Assembly (NCBI RefSeq): GCF_954871325.1
Contig: NC_088778.1
Span: 21,871,120 to 21,935,119 of the forward strand
Source: Gordionus sp. m RMFG-2023
Taxonomy: Eukaryota; Nematomorpha; Gordioida; Chordodea; Parachordodidae
Direction: 5' to 3'
Length of the DNA: 64,000 nt
Below are positions 22,518 through 37,600 of the stretch, piece by piece. How positions within the stretch are numbered: position 1 is the first letter of the stretch; every line of letters starts with the position of its first letter. Below the pieces are notes generated by a model that saw only the letters and a list, made by a program, of their open reading frames with translations, made no database searches and was not told where the DNA came from. The translations under genes were made by a program, and so were the position numbers.

Positions 22518-22616
22518 ATGTCTAAATATTCTTCACTAATTACGAATATTTGTGACAGCAATGTAAACGAAGAGGCAAAAATTAAATCAATTCAAGAAAT
22601 AAACGATAAATTAGAA
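22518..22616 (+). CDS. TRRAP: TRRAP exon 1
   Basis: Starts [15 protein letters not shown] and ends NDKLE; aligns with human KKYLQFVAALTDVN. The ATG is chosen because homology begins two residues later. Donor gttttt, phase 0. A 5' untranslated exon further upstream cannot be excluded. Confidence 0.8.
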
Positions 22617-25600
22617 GTTTTTTAATTACATTTTTTAAAATGGATCTATTTAAGGGCGTCTTGAAATATTATTAATACCCTATTGCTTTTAACATAATTA
22701 TCCTTATAATTTAACAAATAATTTAATATATGTTTTAAATTTTTTAAGAGCATTGTATCAGCCTCTGATTATCAAACGTTTTTAGAAATTACAATACCAA
22801 ATTTTTTGAAAATCTTACAAGAAGAAGCAATAAATTTTATAGCTGAAAGTTTGGAGCAGGTTTATAATAATTAAGCTCATTTTAACCATAATGTTATAGC
22901 AAAAAAGAAAATTGATTCTTGAAATTATATATAGATTACCCTCGAATGATCAACTAAGAACCTATGTTAAACAAATTTTATCTACTATATTAGCATTGTT
23001 AGCATATGAAAATGAATGTAATGCTCTAATTATGATTAAAATTATTTTGGAATTGTTAAAACAGTATAGGCCTCCAATGTTTAATGAAGTATTTGAAATT
23101 AGAAAATTATTAATTTTTTTATATATTTAATAGATACCTCAGTTTTTAAGTTTTCTGACCAATAAAATTAAAGATTTGTCAAATTCGTATGAGTCAATAT
23201 TTGAAAATAGGGGTAATGTTAAATGTGATAGTTTAAAAGGTGATATTATTTTGAACCTTTTAAATCATTTATACTATCCATTAACAATAACTTTGGAAAA
23301 CAAACCATTATCACTAGAAAACCCTGCAGTTAATATAAAAATAAATATTGACTTAATACAATAAACATATTTAGCAAACTCAGCAATATACTCTTTTACC
23401 AAAATCATTTTTGTCACTAAAAGTTTTATCAGAATTACCTATCATTGTTGTAATAGTATATCAACTATATAAACCTAATATTCATCAGGATGTTGGTGCC
23501 ATGATACCAAACTTAATTCTCTATATTTGTTTGGAACCTCTAAAAAATAAACAAATGTAATATTTAGCTTACAAATTTATAAAATAATCATTTTAAGTAA
23601 TGCCTTAACAACTTCTAACAAAGAAATTTTTTGTGAATTTACCACATCACAAGTCAAAATACTATCCTTTATAGCCTACATTATACGTCCTTTTCAAGTA
23701 AAATCAATTTAAAATAATGAATATTCCATTTTATTATTATAATCATAAATGTTTTCAAATTTTATGTCATATTTCTGTCATTACATAAAATTATAGGAGC
23801 CTCTCAATCAATACTCAACTGATTTAGTCAAAGGAATTGTTTCGCTACTTAAATATTGTCCACCTGAGTTAGCTAATATGCGCAAAGAGATTCTCATTGC
23901 CTTAAGACACATTCAAGCCACTCATTTAAGAAATAGTTAATAAAATCACACATTATTTGGATATCTTATTTATATTAAAATATTTTATTATTAGATATAT
24001 TTTGCATGAATATATAATTATTTATTAAAATAAATATTAAGCAATTTTATTAAGTTTAATTATCAAAGAAATTATTTTTTAAATATAGAAATTCCATATC
24101 ATGAGTGTCTGGATTTATTTTATTTGAACAATAAATTACTTAATACTAACTCTATTATTTATCTTTTTAAATTTTTGCCTGAAAATGCTAACTAGCTATA
24201 AAAATTCCTTCTTTTTCATATAATCAAATAGTAGCTATAAAAATTTCTATTTTTTTAAAGGAATTTCTTTTTAAAAAGTAATGAAGTTAGATTTTAATAT
24301 TAATTTGTTCCACAATTAAGTAAGTCAACAAAAAATATTTGAGTATATTTTTTTAATTAATATATATTTTTAACATTTAGAGTTTATTCCACATTTAAAT
24401 GAAATATTGGATCACAAATTATTACTGGGACAGAGTTTGACTTGTTTTGACACCTTATGGTATGTAGACTTTCATAAGACAAATTATTCATTTTTTACAA
24501 TTAAATATAAAAATATATTTATATTTTATAGAATAATATCAGTGTTTGAGACTGAAAAAGGAAACTAGATTCCTGAACATTTTTTAAAAATTGGGTTTTG
24601 GTTCTAGTTTTTAAATTTAAATTTATGGTTCTGACAAACAGTTAATGCAAATAAAAAAATTTTGAATGGTAAATAGACCCTCTAAAATGAATCACGCAAC
24701 ATTTTGAACAATAGATAAATTACTAGCACTTTTGTTTGAACTGGTTTATATAAATTTTGAATTTGTCCCATTTCTGAAAGTTCCAATTCTAAATTCTAAA
24801 TATAATACATCTAATTAAATAATAAATATATAAAGCAATGATATTAGAAATTGGTAGTTAAGTGATGCAGATATTAGATTGGCCGATATTTTTTTAAAAA
24901 AGAGCAAATACTAATTTTTAAATAAAATACTCAATATTTAAAAAATAAATTAACACAATTGACCCCTTGGAAATTGGGCTATTAGTGAAATTTTATAGAT
25001 AATTTAAGCTACATGTAACAAAGGTGTGGTCAAAATTTTAGCATGTTAGTTAATGATTGTTAAAGGACCACTTTTCTAGGTTTTGACTGAACCATGGTGT
25101 TTTAATCTATAGAATCGGTTTCATGTTATGGTTCAGTCTTCATTATAGTTTGAACAATTAAAAAAAATGATATATTATCTTTTAATAATTATCGAATAAA
25201 TATATAAAATATCAAGAAATTTTTGAATCTATTCAAGTTTTATTCATAAACAAAACTAGTTCTCACTTTTATTTATTTATTATTTGTACCCTTACTAAAC
25301 TGTAAATATTATTTGCCATTAACAACGTTAAATCTAATAGATAACATTATCTATCTTTACTACTAGCTAGAGAATGCAATCTTCTTATGTGGGCCTTCCT
25401 TTCTATGAAGATACGGGGGAGACAATTTTTTAATCGGGGTTTTAATTTGGAATTAGGAATTGCTTAAGCCACTCGGTTGCAAGTGTAGAAGAGGTCATTT
25501 TCAAAATTTAAAAGCTCATCAAAGGCCTTTATGAGGTTTTTAACTGTTGAGTGGTTTTTATTTGCTCAGGATCTTATCGAAACCACGTATGAGCACACTT

Positions 25601-28600
25601 ACAACAGTTCTGATGTTCTAAAGTTAATATTAATTCCTGAGAGAGTGACGGTTTGGAAATTGATCATGAACATGGCCCTATTAGTTTTGGGTTAGATGGA
25701 ACCACTTTTCTACTGGGATAGATTGTGCATTCTAACCTCTCTCGGAACAAATATACAAGGGTTAGGAGATATATTCCTGATCCTATAAAAATGGCAAGTT
25801 CCATGACTGAACCCATGGATGCTTATGGAATATTAGGCACAAAGTCAATTGAGTTATTTTAAAACAAGAAAATTGTTATAATAATAAATTTATTATTAAA
25901 TAAATAAAGGTAAGATATTATTAATTATCACAGGATAGAGATATATCATATATAGTACAATTAAAGGAGGTGCAGAATAATTAAAGAGTTGTAAAGTATT
26001 ATATAATGGAGTTTTAATATTACATTTTTTAAAAAGATTGTTATGATCAAAATATAACACCTATATTTGCAAATAAATGTAAATTTTTTAATTTTATATA
26101 ATATTTGTTTTGGGTATTACCAAAAAAATATACTAATCACGGTCTGATTCCTTTATATGTGGTCCATGTTCCAATTTTGACTGGAATTATTTGTTTTCTG
26201 GTTTTAGAAATTGGCTCCGAGCCGGACCAATCCAAAACCTTCACTATTTATAACGTAAATTTTTGGAGATATCAAGGGTCAAAATATAAAAAATGGCCTG
26301 TTTTCATTCTTATCGCTTGTCATTCAATTAAGGATTTATTATTTAAATAATGATAAATTAAAAGAAAGTACATGCATTTTATTTAACAAAAATCTTTTTT
26401 ATTTTCAATATGATGGCTCATTTAACCACATTCTAAAGTTTAAAATCTTTGCAAAATATAATAAGTTTCTCCTATTTTTAGGAAATTTTAAGTAAGTATC
26501 ACTATGACCAATCTATATCTATATAAAAAAAATTGAATACCAAGTTTTTGCTTTCATTAGAAAATTTTTATAAAATTTAAGTAAAATATGTAGTTGTTCT
26601 AATATTGTTTAAAATGTTTTTATATTATGCAAAATTTTATATTTTACAAATTTTTAACTGGGATGGTTTAAAAAATATTTTTAACCGAATAATACCTTGT
26701 AACTTACTTTTTAAAAAAAATTACTTACCAATAAAAATAAAAATATTACACAGATATTGCAGATTCTTTAGGTTAATAAGAATATCATGTAAAAACATTT
26801 AAAAATAATTTTAGATTAAAACAATTAATTACGTATTATGCTAAAAAATATTCTTTGTTTTTTAGTGTCTTTTTAATTTTCCAATGAAAGTAAAAACGTG
26901 ACCATCCACAATATTTAGCAATACCAAAATAAAATATATACCTAAAAAGTTTAATATTGTGATATCGTACTTTCCTATTTTATTTATTACTGCGAAAACA
27001 TTTATAATTATTTTATTGCATTAAAAATGTCAGCCCCTTGGCTTATAGTTCGTTGGCTGACATGGTTCACCATTTGAGACAAAATTTAACGTTATCTCAA
27101 TTAGTGTTAGCGCTTAGCGTATTTTCCAAAAATATTCAAGACGATTCCCTTCCTTTCAGTATCCAAAATGTTTCCTGCAAACTGCTCCTCAATTTAGTGG
27201 AGTGCGTCAAAATTAGAGCAGAAACAGAAAATGATGAAAAGGTTTAATTAAAATTTTTTAAAAAAATATCTTATTAAGACTTAGTGTTTCAAATGAATAA
27301 TCTTACAGAGTTGTAAAAAAATACTTTATATAAATGTATATGGATCACAAATATATACCTAGATTATTTATCAACTCTGTATTAAGGTGGTAGAGCGAGT
27401 TTGTTCTGAATGATATGATAATGGTTTTTTTCTCTTTTTAAAACGAATTGTATTATTTAAATATTCATGTTGAGTCACATGTTTTCCCCAAAACTTTTAT
27501 AAAATTTTGTCCGTTTTTATTATATAAAGACATTTTAATATCCCCTTTAAATTTCATATTTTACCCCACTAAAATTTTTTTTTGAATTTCCTTCCCCATA
27601 TATATTTTTTCTCATAGTTTTTTTTTAAAAAAATGGGAAAAATATTTTTGAAATTTATTCAGGGTAGCAAATCAACAAACCAAAGGTTTACAACGAGGAG
27701 TTTTCCCTCTTAACATTAAAAATTTTTTAAAATCCCGTTTAATGATTAGTTGGCTTGACTTTTTATTTATTTTATTTCAATATAATATTTATATAACTAT
27801 AATGCAATATAAAAATTAATTTTTAATAGAATAGATATAGATATAGAGCCATCCTCCTATTCCGCCCATAAAATATTTCATATATAACCTGATGCCCATT
27901 AAAAAAATTTCTTTTTACCAGCCTGCCCACCTATTTACATATTATTTTTATTAGCCCACCCTTTGCAGGTCTACAATAAACCTATCCATACTCACCCTAA
28001 AAAGATGTTTTTTGAATTGATCTTAATATTCATATGTATTCGTGTTATAAAAAAATTGTAATTACACCACCTAGATTATACTTATATCCACTTATCAAAT
28101 ATTGATCGTATTCATATAATGTTTATATAAATAAAAAAATCGATCTAATTTTAATCATTTATAGGGCAGATCAATCCTAGTGAAAATTCTTAGAGTTTTT
28201 GTGCTGAAATTCAAGGCTCTAGCTAAATACAAAATAGTTGAAATCACGGAATCGATCAAGCGATTAATGTTAATTTAAATTACACTTATATACTGGAGAT
28301 GTACCGGATACAGATTTCCGCCCACTGGCAGAATCTGATAACGATATATTTTAACCTAACTCTTGTAAAGAATTTAATTTAATAAAATATTGTATAAAAA
28401 GCTCTATATCACGAATATTTTAAGTATTAAAAAAAATTGACTATTCTTTATTTATCCATCAATAACAGTATGGATTTAATTTTACAATGATAATAAATGT
28501 TAAAATATAAATTTATTCCTTATAATATTATCTAAAATTTATAAATAAATATTTATTTAACGTTTATAAGTTTCAATTTTTTTTTAAGAAAACAAAAATT

Positions 28601-31600
28601 AACATTTCTAATGTTTCCAACAGAAATTGTCTCCAAAGTTTTGACTAAACATTTGAAAAATTATCCGATATAAGGAAATATTATGTATATTTAAGATCCG
28701 GTACATTTCTAAACATTTTTTACATAAGTTAACTTTCAGTTTTAATATTATTTCAAAAAATATTGCGAAATAAATTAAAATTAATTTTTAAACATTTTAT
28801 TAATCAGTATATTAGTTTTTCCAATACACAATGTCACTTTAGAATTTGAATGCTATAATACTTCAAAATTTTAAATATTTTTATGAATTTAAAAAAACGC
28901 GTAAAGAATGTCTAATTAGTTTAATATTAGAGAATTTATAAAATTTTTATATTTAAAACTATAAAAAATGAGATTAATCTTCCTAAAATCGACATAATAA
29001 AGGTAAAATTTCAAAATGCATAGAGCACTTCAATTCTAAACGACTGTTGGATTTTAAGTTATTCCCTTATTTCCTATTTTATTATTTGCATATAATATCC
29101 AAATCAATTCCATAAAATTTTTTTTTCGGTTTAGGTCAGAAAAGATGAACCTTGATCTTAAAATGCATGAAGATAAAACAATTGACGATCTTGAAAATTT
29201 AGTAAAAAAAAATATATATTTGTGAATAATAGAAAATACAATTTCATATTTCATTTACATAATTTATTTCTATTATTCGACTCTAAGATATCGGAAAATA
29301 AGACCTATTCGCCATCTCATAATTTTACAACCGTGTTCAATAACACGAATGATATAAAAGTTTTAATCAAGACTCTTATAACTGGTGTCAAAACGGTAAC
29401 CTGGGGCATTTTGACTTGTAAAGTTGGAATAAGTAATATTATATAACAGTAATAATTTATTAATGACATTAGTATAATACCCTTTTTATTTTTCTTATTA
29501 TTCTTTAAATTATCTATCATTTATTTCACCTGTAAAGGATATAGATCAAGTATGTTATGATATTACTTATGTTCAAATATCATGAATTATATCAAATAAG
29601 AAAATTCTATTAGATTCGTTTATTTAAAACATCATAATAATCTTATTTTTTAATACTTCGCAATTTAAAAATAATATTAAATCACCCCTTATAAAGGTTC
29701 TTACATCCATCAGTCAAAATTACTTCTCCCCGAAGAAATAAAACTCTACGTGGGGTTCGTTAAACGTTGCCTGTCTATATTGGTCCTTTTCACATCATTT
29801 AACACGAATTCTCCCGACCCTACTCTGAAGTCTTTTTTTCAATTGATGGTGAATTCTTCTACTTGCTTACCGTTTACGAGCAACAATGCTAATAACATTT
29901 ATTCAAGTTCCAACAACGGTTATAACCACAATCTGAAAGAGGAAAAGGAAAATTTGGATACTTTTGTTGGTATATTTTTGATGATGAACCCAATGTCGTT
30001 TTACGAGATATTTGTTGGGCTGGCTCCCAACCTGATTGACGTTGTATTGAAGGATAGCAATATTATGGTTTATATATTAGTAACTTGTTATAAAACTTAC
30101 CAAAATCCTATTAATGGATAATAATAATAAATAAATTTACTTTTTATATGCGAATTGCGAGCTCTGCCCTTTTTAAGGCTGCCTTTAATATTATTTTTTT
30201 CCAAACCTCTACTAGAATCCTTTTTGACAAACCAGGGTCAGGCCTATAAATGGATACTTGTCTCTGTTCAGTGGCGTAGCCAGGATTTTATCATGGAGGG
30301 GGGGTGGTTTAATTTTTTTGGGGGGGGGGCTTCGTCTCCCAAACCTCCCATTTTTTTGAACATAATTGCTTATATTTTTGGATTTGTTAAAATTGTTTTA
30401 TATTTTCATATAACAAAATTTTAGGGTATTTTATTATATATTTTACATTCCTTTATTTAATCATGTATATATTTTTATTAATTAAAATATTTTCAAAATG
30501 TTGATATTTTATATAATACAGATTTTAATATTAAAAATTATAATGTATAAAGACTCTATTTAAAAAAAAGTAATTTTTTACAATTATATAAAATATGTGT
30601 AATTCTTATGCAAATAATGGTATTTAAAAAAATATGATGATATTATCTTATAAATAATACTTTTTTTACAAAAATAAATTGATTATATATTAAAACTAAT
30701 AAAATTTTATTGCTATTTTTTGATTTGAATTTAAAAAGAGAGATCTAATCTTTTCTCTGAGATTTTGCTAATTCATCTAGAATCAAATTTTTATCTAAAA
30801 TAATCTCCTTATAAATATTCAATAGGGCTAATCCATTTAAACGTTTTTCACCGGTTGTGTTTCTTAAATAGGTTTTTAACCTTTTTAAAGTTGAAAAAGA
30901 CCTTTCATTAGTGCAGGTACTAATTGGCAAGGTAGCTAAAATAATTAATAATGTTTTGATATTAGGAAGGGAATCTAAAATTCAATTACACATGGAAAGG
31001 GCCTGCAGAGGATTTTTTGGTCTCAAAGAATCTATTCTGTCAAGATTTTTATACCAAAATTCGACATCACAAAGTAACTTATATGAACCTACTAAATCAT
31101 CAGCATAAAACTCTGAGATTTTTTTAATATCCTCTCGTGTTTCAAGTGTAATCAACAGTTTATACTCAACCGGCAAAAGAAAATAAAAGCTTTTTAAAAT
31201 ATAATTATGACTAATAAATCTTTCTTCTAATTGAAATAAAAATGTATCAATAAGGGGAATAAAAATGTTTATTTTATAAAAATCCTCAATCGTAGATGCA
31301 TCAATATTTGATCGATTGGATTGTCTAGAGACTACTCTAGGTTTAAGAATTTCAATTCCAAACATATTAGCAATCTCCTTTACTTTTTCATATATTTCAT
31401 GAAATTTTTCATCCACATTCTCTCTGATATTTGTTAATATTTCAACAATATGCTTTGCTCTATTCATAATCTCCCTTAAATCCAAATCAATTTTTTGTAG
31501 CATTTTGATAAAATTTATTTAATAAATATAAAAATAATCAAATGTGTATATCTATTATTATTTATAATAAATTTAAAACATAAAAATCAAGCGTTTATTA

Positions 31601-34600
31601 AGAATTTATTTAATTAAAATTTAAAAATTCATGCCCCCCCCCCATGCCTATGCCACTGTCACTGTTGGATCTCTATTATATAAGTTATTGAATACCAGAG
31701 ACTAGCTGAGGTGAAATACATATATTCAAAATTATTTGTATTTTATTAAATAATGTAGATCGTGTTCAACTGCTTTTTGGCTAGTTCCACCACTTCTCCG
31801 CCTTTTACCAATATCATACTGGAATATTTGCTTAAAAACTTTGACGATTTGGGCTGTAACAAAGAAAAGGCCAATTTATTTCTAAAAATATTTAAATTAA
31901 TTTTTGGTTCGGTATCTTACATATCTACCGAAAATGAAACTATATTAAAGGTATGCAGTTTTTTTGCCGCTATTATTCATTTAATTTGTTATAATTAACA
32001 TTATTAGTTTTTGAACAGGGGAAATAAGGGTTGATTGGTAAGTTGGGCAAGAGAGCATTCGGCTATAAAATTTTTTAAAATACCCTTTGTCTCGAAAGGC
32101 GCAAATTTGGTTAAAATATGTTATTTTAATGCACTTAGTTTCTTCTAGCACTTCGCCGATATTGTCCTTTAAATAATGTGGAATCGTTATTTTTTTTAAA
32201 TTGATCGGATTAAAATTTTTTACACGTCTCGTTATTCTTGACATTTAATTTAATCTCTCGAGGGGCGTGATCTTAATTAATTTTAAACAATTTATGGCCT
32301 AAATATTAAAATTAAATAAATTCCTAATAATATACACAAAATATGCTTGTTTATATTTGAAACAGGAGTTAATAAAATATGGAATTTATAATTTTTTAAA
32401 TTTAACAATATTAAGAATTAAAAATAAATCGAAGTATAAATTCTTTAATTATGATGATTAAAATAGGCTAAATAAAATGAGGTGCAATCAATTCAATATT
32501 TCCCGTTATTTATTTATTTTAAGATTATTACGCCTCCTGATATGGGAGGGGGAGGTATCCATATGATATCACTTTTTTTTCAAAATATATTTGAAAAATA
32601 CTAGTTATATAGATAATAATAGATCCTATTACTATAGGAAAAACCAAAAATTATCTAATTTTTTTTTGAAAGTGTTAATCCGGGTCTCCTCTACATTTAA
32701 AACATTATTTTCGCTTTCATATTATTAAATTTTCCTGCATAAATAATATATAAATTTTAGGAATAATTATATTATATAATTTTATTAACATTTATATTGT
32801 TGTTGCATTAACATTGTTTTTTTAATGTAAAAAATTGGTGATACAGCATCACCTATCTTTTATTATAACCAGCTGTATGCAGTTAGCGCTGAACGCCAAA
32901 GAACCTTTCAATTACTTTTTGCTGCTACGATATCTCTTCAGATTTATAGGTAACGGGACTCATGACTCATTGTATCAAGAATTTCTTCCACTTTTGCCAT
33001 CTTTACTTCAAAGTATTTCCAATTTCTTCAATCTAATTTAAATAATTTTTAAAGATGTATCCATATTTACCGATATCAAGCTGTAGACTGATAATCTATA
33101 TTAGCCGACCCGATAAATAGTAAATGCCACCGTCCGGGGTTTTCTGAACCAGATCAATACTCACGGACCTGATCAGACCACAGTCTTCAAATAAAAGACC
33201 GGTACCCACTATAAATAAAAGACCGACCCAAAACCAGTCTTTTAATCTTTGTTGTGTTGTTATTTTAAAAATATTTATGTTTTTACCTAATTTAATTCTT
33301 GTTTTATCATTTCATTAAATATAAAAGTATTTTATGTTAACAATATTAAATCAAATATGAATAATATAAATAAATATTTAATGATTTTTTGATAAACTTT
33401 TCTTTTTAATAGTATATTGCAAAAATGAACTAAAAATGAATCATAAAAACTAAAGTAACTCTAGAAAAATAATATATATTAAAATATACCCAAAAATTTA
33501 GTAAAAAAAAATTATATGAATTGAATAGTGTGGCAAACTTAAATATTAATAAAAACCGGTCCGGACAACTATCCAAACTGAAAATTAATTTAAAGACTGG
33601 TTCGAACCTCGGTTCTCGAAAAAACTGGCCTGTCAAACGGTCCGGTTTCGGTCTAAGATTGATAGAGTTGGACCGATGACATTCATTACCTAATATAACT
33701 ATATCACCTAGTTAATTTTTTTATCCTACTTATTAATGATTAAATATTCATTAACTCTAATGTTTCAAATTAACTATAATAATCATTTTTTAAAAAATTA
33801 TTTTAAATGTTCAAATATTGAAAGTATCTATTCCTTAAAATCGAATTTCTAGCCATCTATTATTTTAAAATGATTTAAAACTTTCTAAGTATTCAACAAA
33901 TTAAAATTGGGTATTGTGTCCAGGGCTATTTTTCTCAGTCTCTACTTATCCCGCATTCAATAATAAAAAATAATGAATGTTCAGATCGATTCGATATTTC
34001 GCTATATCCCAAATAATTTTTTATGTATGAAATATCTACCATTGATAGTTTTTTAAGCATCATGATTGGATGCTAAGGTAATAAAAAAAGGCAGCATAAT
34101 AAAAATTTTTTGAAGTCTTTGGTCATTGCTATATTCTTCTTTTTAATTTTCTAGAAACATTTTGGATAGCTAAAACATTAATTTTGGGATTGATTTTATA
34201 TATAAAACATAATATTTTTGTGATTTCTCTAAAACTTTGGGGACTGTGACTGATCATCACGACTTATAAAAAATAGCCGCAAAGTGGGAATTCTATTGTA
34301 GAGGTTTATCTAAAATACATGTTTACTTTATAAATGGATATTCCCTTAATTAGAATAATTATTGGAATAATTTTATTTCAAATTATCCTTTTCATATACA
34401 AATTAAAAGATTTGAACTTTTTCTTATGCTCTGGGAATTGCGACAATGACAGATCCTCATCCATCTGCGTCCCCTATAATACACCGACAAAAAATTCGAA
34501 TTCAAACATAAATAGCGTACCCAATCAAACTAATTCCTCATCATCCTATCATAACAACCTGAATAACATAAGATCCCCGGGACAGCTATCAGATCTTTTT

Positions 34601-37600
34601 GTAGAGCTATGCCTCACAGTGCCTGTTAGGCTCAGTTCTTTACTTCCCCACTTACCCCTTCTTATGGATCCACTTGTTTTAGCCCTCAACACTTCTCCCT
34701 TTTCTACCGTCAAATCAAACGGTTCCAATATATTCTATTCCCCTTCCGATTATCACAACTTTAACCTCAATCCCAATAATAATGGTTCTTCCCTTTATGC
34801 GCATCATCATTCACAAAGCCTCGGATTAGTCAGCCAGGGCTTGAGGACGCTCGAACTTTGCGTGGATAATTTGCAACCAGAATTCTTAAAAGAACACCTA
34901 GACCCAGTTAGGGGCAGATTAACACGGGCTCTTTGGGGCCTTTTGGGTCAGACCTACAGTTTTAACTCCAATCTTATTTCTTCTTCGATTTCGAGTTGCC
35001 ATTCCAATATCTCCTCTCAAAACGCCAGTAGCATAGCAACCGGCCCTAATTCATTGTCCTCGTCTGGTGGCAACAGTCTAGGCTTTTCTAACCCTGGCTC
35101 ATTGCAAAATAGTAATAATAACATCAGTGGTTCTAACATTCACAATGCGTCAAATGTCGGAACAAACAGTGCTGGGGGGAATGAAACGGCAATTACTCAC
35201 GCAGCTTTCAGACTATTGGGCAAATTTGGCGGGGCTAATCGAAAAGCTATCAAGGAATGTCAGGAAGTTATTATATTATATTATAATACCTAATATCTTT
35301 AATTTTAAGAAAATAAGATTAATATTTAAAAAATTAGTCAAATATTTTTTTATAATTATTGTCCTTTTTAAATTATAATTATTTTTTTTGTTATTATTGT
35401 TTATTAAAGATATCGATGTATCAATATAGAATACTAAATTTACTAAACGAAACGAATTATAAAAGCGATATAAATAAATATTATATAAAAAAAAGCTATG
35501 TAAAAAGCAAAATATCATTACATCATCAGGAGTGTTAAAGTATAACCCTGTCCCTAGGATGTAAAACTCTATTGGGGTCACTCACTCATGTTGAAAGACA
35601 TCCTAGATTGATCAAATAGGCCTCATCGAAAAATAACTTCTGGCTGTTAGTCCTGATATTAAGAATGTATTTGAATATTTCTATGGTATTGTGGAATTAG
35701 AAAGATTTGTTTTTTAACCAAAAAGCCTATATAACAAGTATAATTCCACACAATTGGAATGAAAGGCTATTTGATCATGAGGAATTAAGATGATGCCGTT
35801 TGATATCCTGATTTTTTCAAAATGAAATGGATTAATTGGGCTTTTTTATAAACAATTATTGTTAAATTTAGTCAAGTTAATCTATAAAATTTAAATTTTC
35901 GATGTAGTTTAGTACAGAGTTGTTAAAATATACATCTTTAGAATATAATATAATTTATCACTTGGAAATGTATCTAGATACATATACAATTTTCCAAATA
36001 TACGATTAAGATACCTTTTTTAATATAATCATATAAAGTGTAATTGTGCCAAACATTTTTATTGAGTGTGATTATTTATTCATATATAATTAGATTATTG
36101 AATATTATTGTTATCTTAGTTTTTAGTAATAAAATATTTGATTACAATTTTCATTACTGGGGCATCCCCGTTTAAACACATATTTTAGGTATATTAAATA
36201 TTCTTTCAACTGGTGAGCTGGAAGGTAGGGCACGGTTATACTATAGGAATAATACCTTTATATTTGGATAATCCTTAGTTATAGTATGATACTTATTTAA
36301 TAATTATATCCGTATCCTTGGGATTGTTGAAAATATATAATATCAATTTTAAACCTTTTTTCTGCGGTTTTCTCTTTAGTATCATTAGAAACCTAGATAG
36401 TTCATCCACTAATCGCAGTGTCAACTCCTTTTTTCCTTTAAATTTCTGTAATTTGAGATCAAATCCAATCGAGTTTGAAAAATTTGCCGATGCTTTATTG
36501 AATGTTTCATCTTCTTCATCAGTGTATTATTAATATTAATATTAATCAACTCAAAATTTGAATGTACAAAGATTAATAAAATATACCATATTTTCGCCAT
36601 CGATTGTGAAAATAAAACATGTCTTGAATTGAAAAACTAGCACAGGTATTTAATAAATTTATAATACAAAAAATTGGATTAAATTTAAATATTTTTCACA
36701 TAATAAAAAAACAAAATTGATTTAAAATGTATCTGTAAATAGATAGAGATAAAAATATTTTATATATAGATAAAATAATTTTGTATTTTAACAACTCTGG
36801 TTTAGTATTCATCAAATACTTTTCAAATAATGCAATAATCCTATTCGATTTATTTAAATTTATCGAATAATTTACTATTTGCAAGCATATTTATAATCGT
36901 ATTAGTACCTATTAAATTCAAATATTCGATTCGTTTTTGAATACACATGTAGTGGGTGCGCTATTAAAATGAACATTGCAATCGACGCATTTAATCAGTA
37001 TGACAATTGCTTTCAGGTCTCAAACTTATGAAATTGCGAAGTTGTTCTGGAGTGAGAATCTTCTAAGTTGAAACTTGAAATAGTTTCGAGTTATAGGTAT
37101 ATTTTTTGGCTTTGGAATATTGAATGCTTGAGACTACTTTGATTATAAAAAGGGTGAGAGAGGAGGATAAAGGGAGTGTATTTAAATATTGAAGACAAAT
37201 CATTATCAGAGAGATTGAACTAAGTGGGGAATCTTTAAGATAATTCAACTATTCTCATTTTAATATCATCTTCAAAATATCAAGAGTTGAAGATGAGGGC
37301 ACCTGATGCATTCATATTATGATGTTTTTTGAATACCCACGCAAGAAGGAAGACCCAGCGACACCTTTATATTCCCTCCTATGAATTTATGGATAATGAA
37401 TTTAAAAGGGATGAAATAGCGTCACTTTTATTTATTTTAATAAGTTGTACTGTAAATCTTATGGGTCTTGTCAGTAATAAAATAATATGAAGAACACGTG
37501 GTGACTTTCATTATTAAAATGGGGATTTATTGCTCTTGCTCATTTTATAATTTAATTATAAAATTAGATTAAAAATTTGCCATTCTTGAATGTAATACGA

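Noticed and set aside
31981-32244. 87-codon minus-strand frame in TRRAP intron 14
   Set aside because: No recognisable motif; no splice or transposon context.
36318-36533. 71-codon plus-strand frame as a TRRAP exon
   Set aside because: Its apparent similarity to TRRAP ([12 protein letters not shown]) duplicates a part already matched by exon 18, and it lies inside a hAT element with target duplication. Kept only as a question in the findings.
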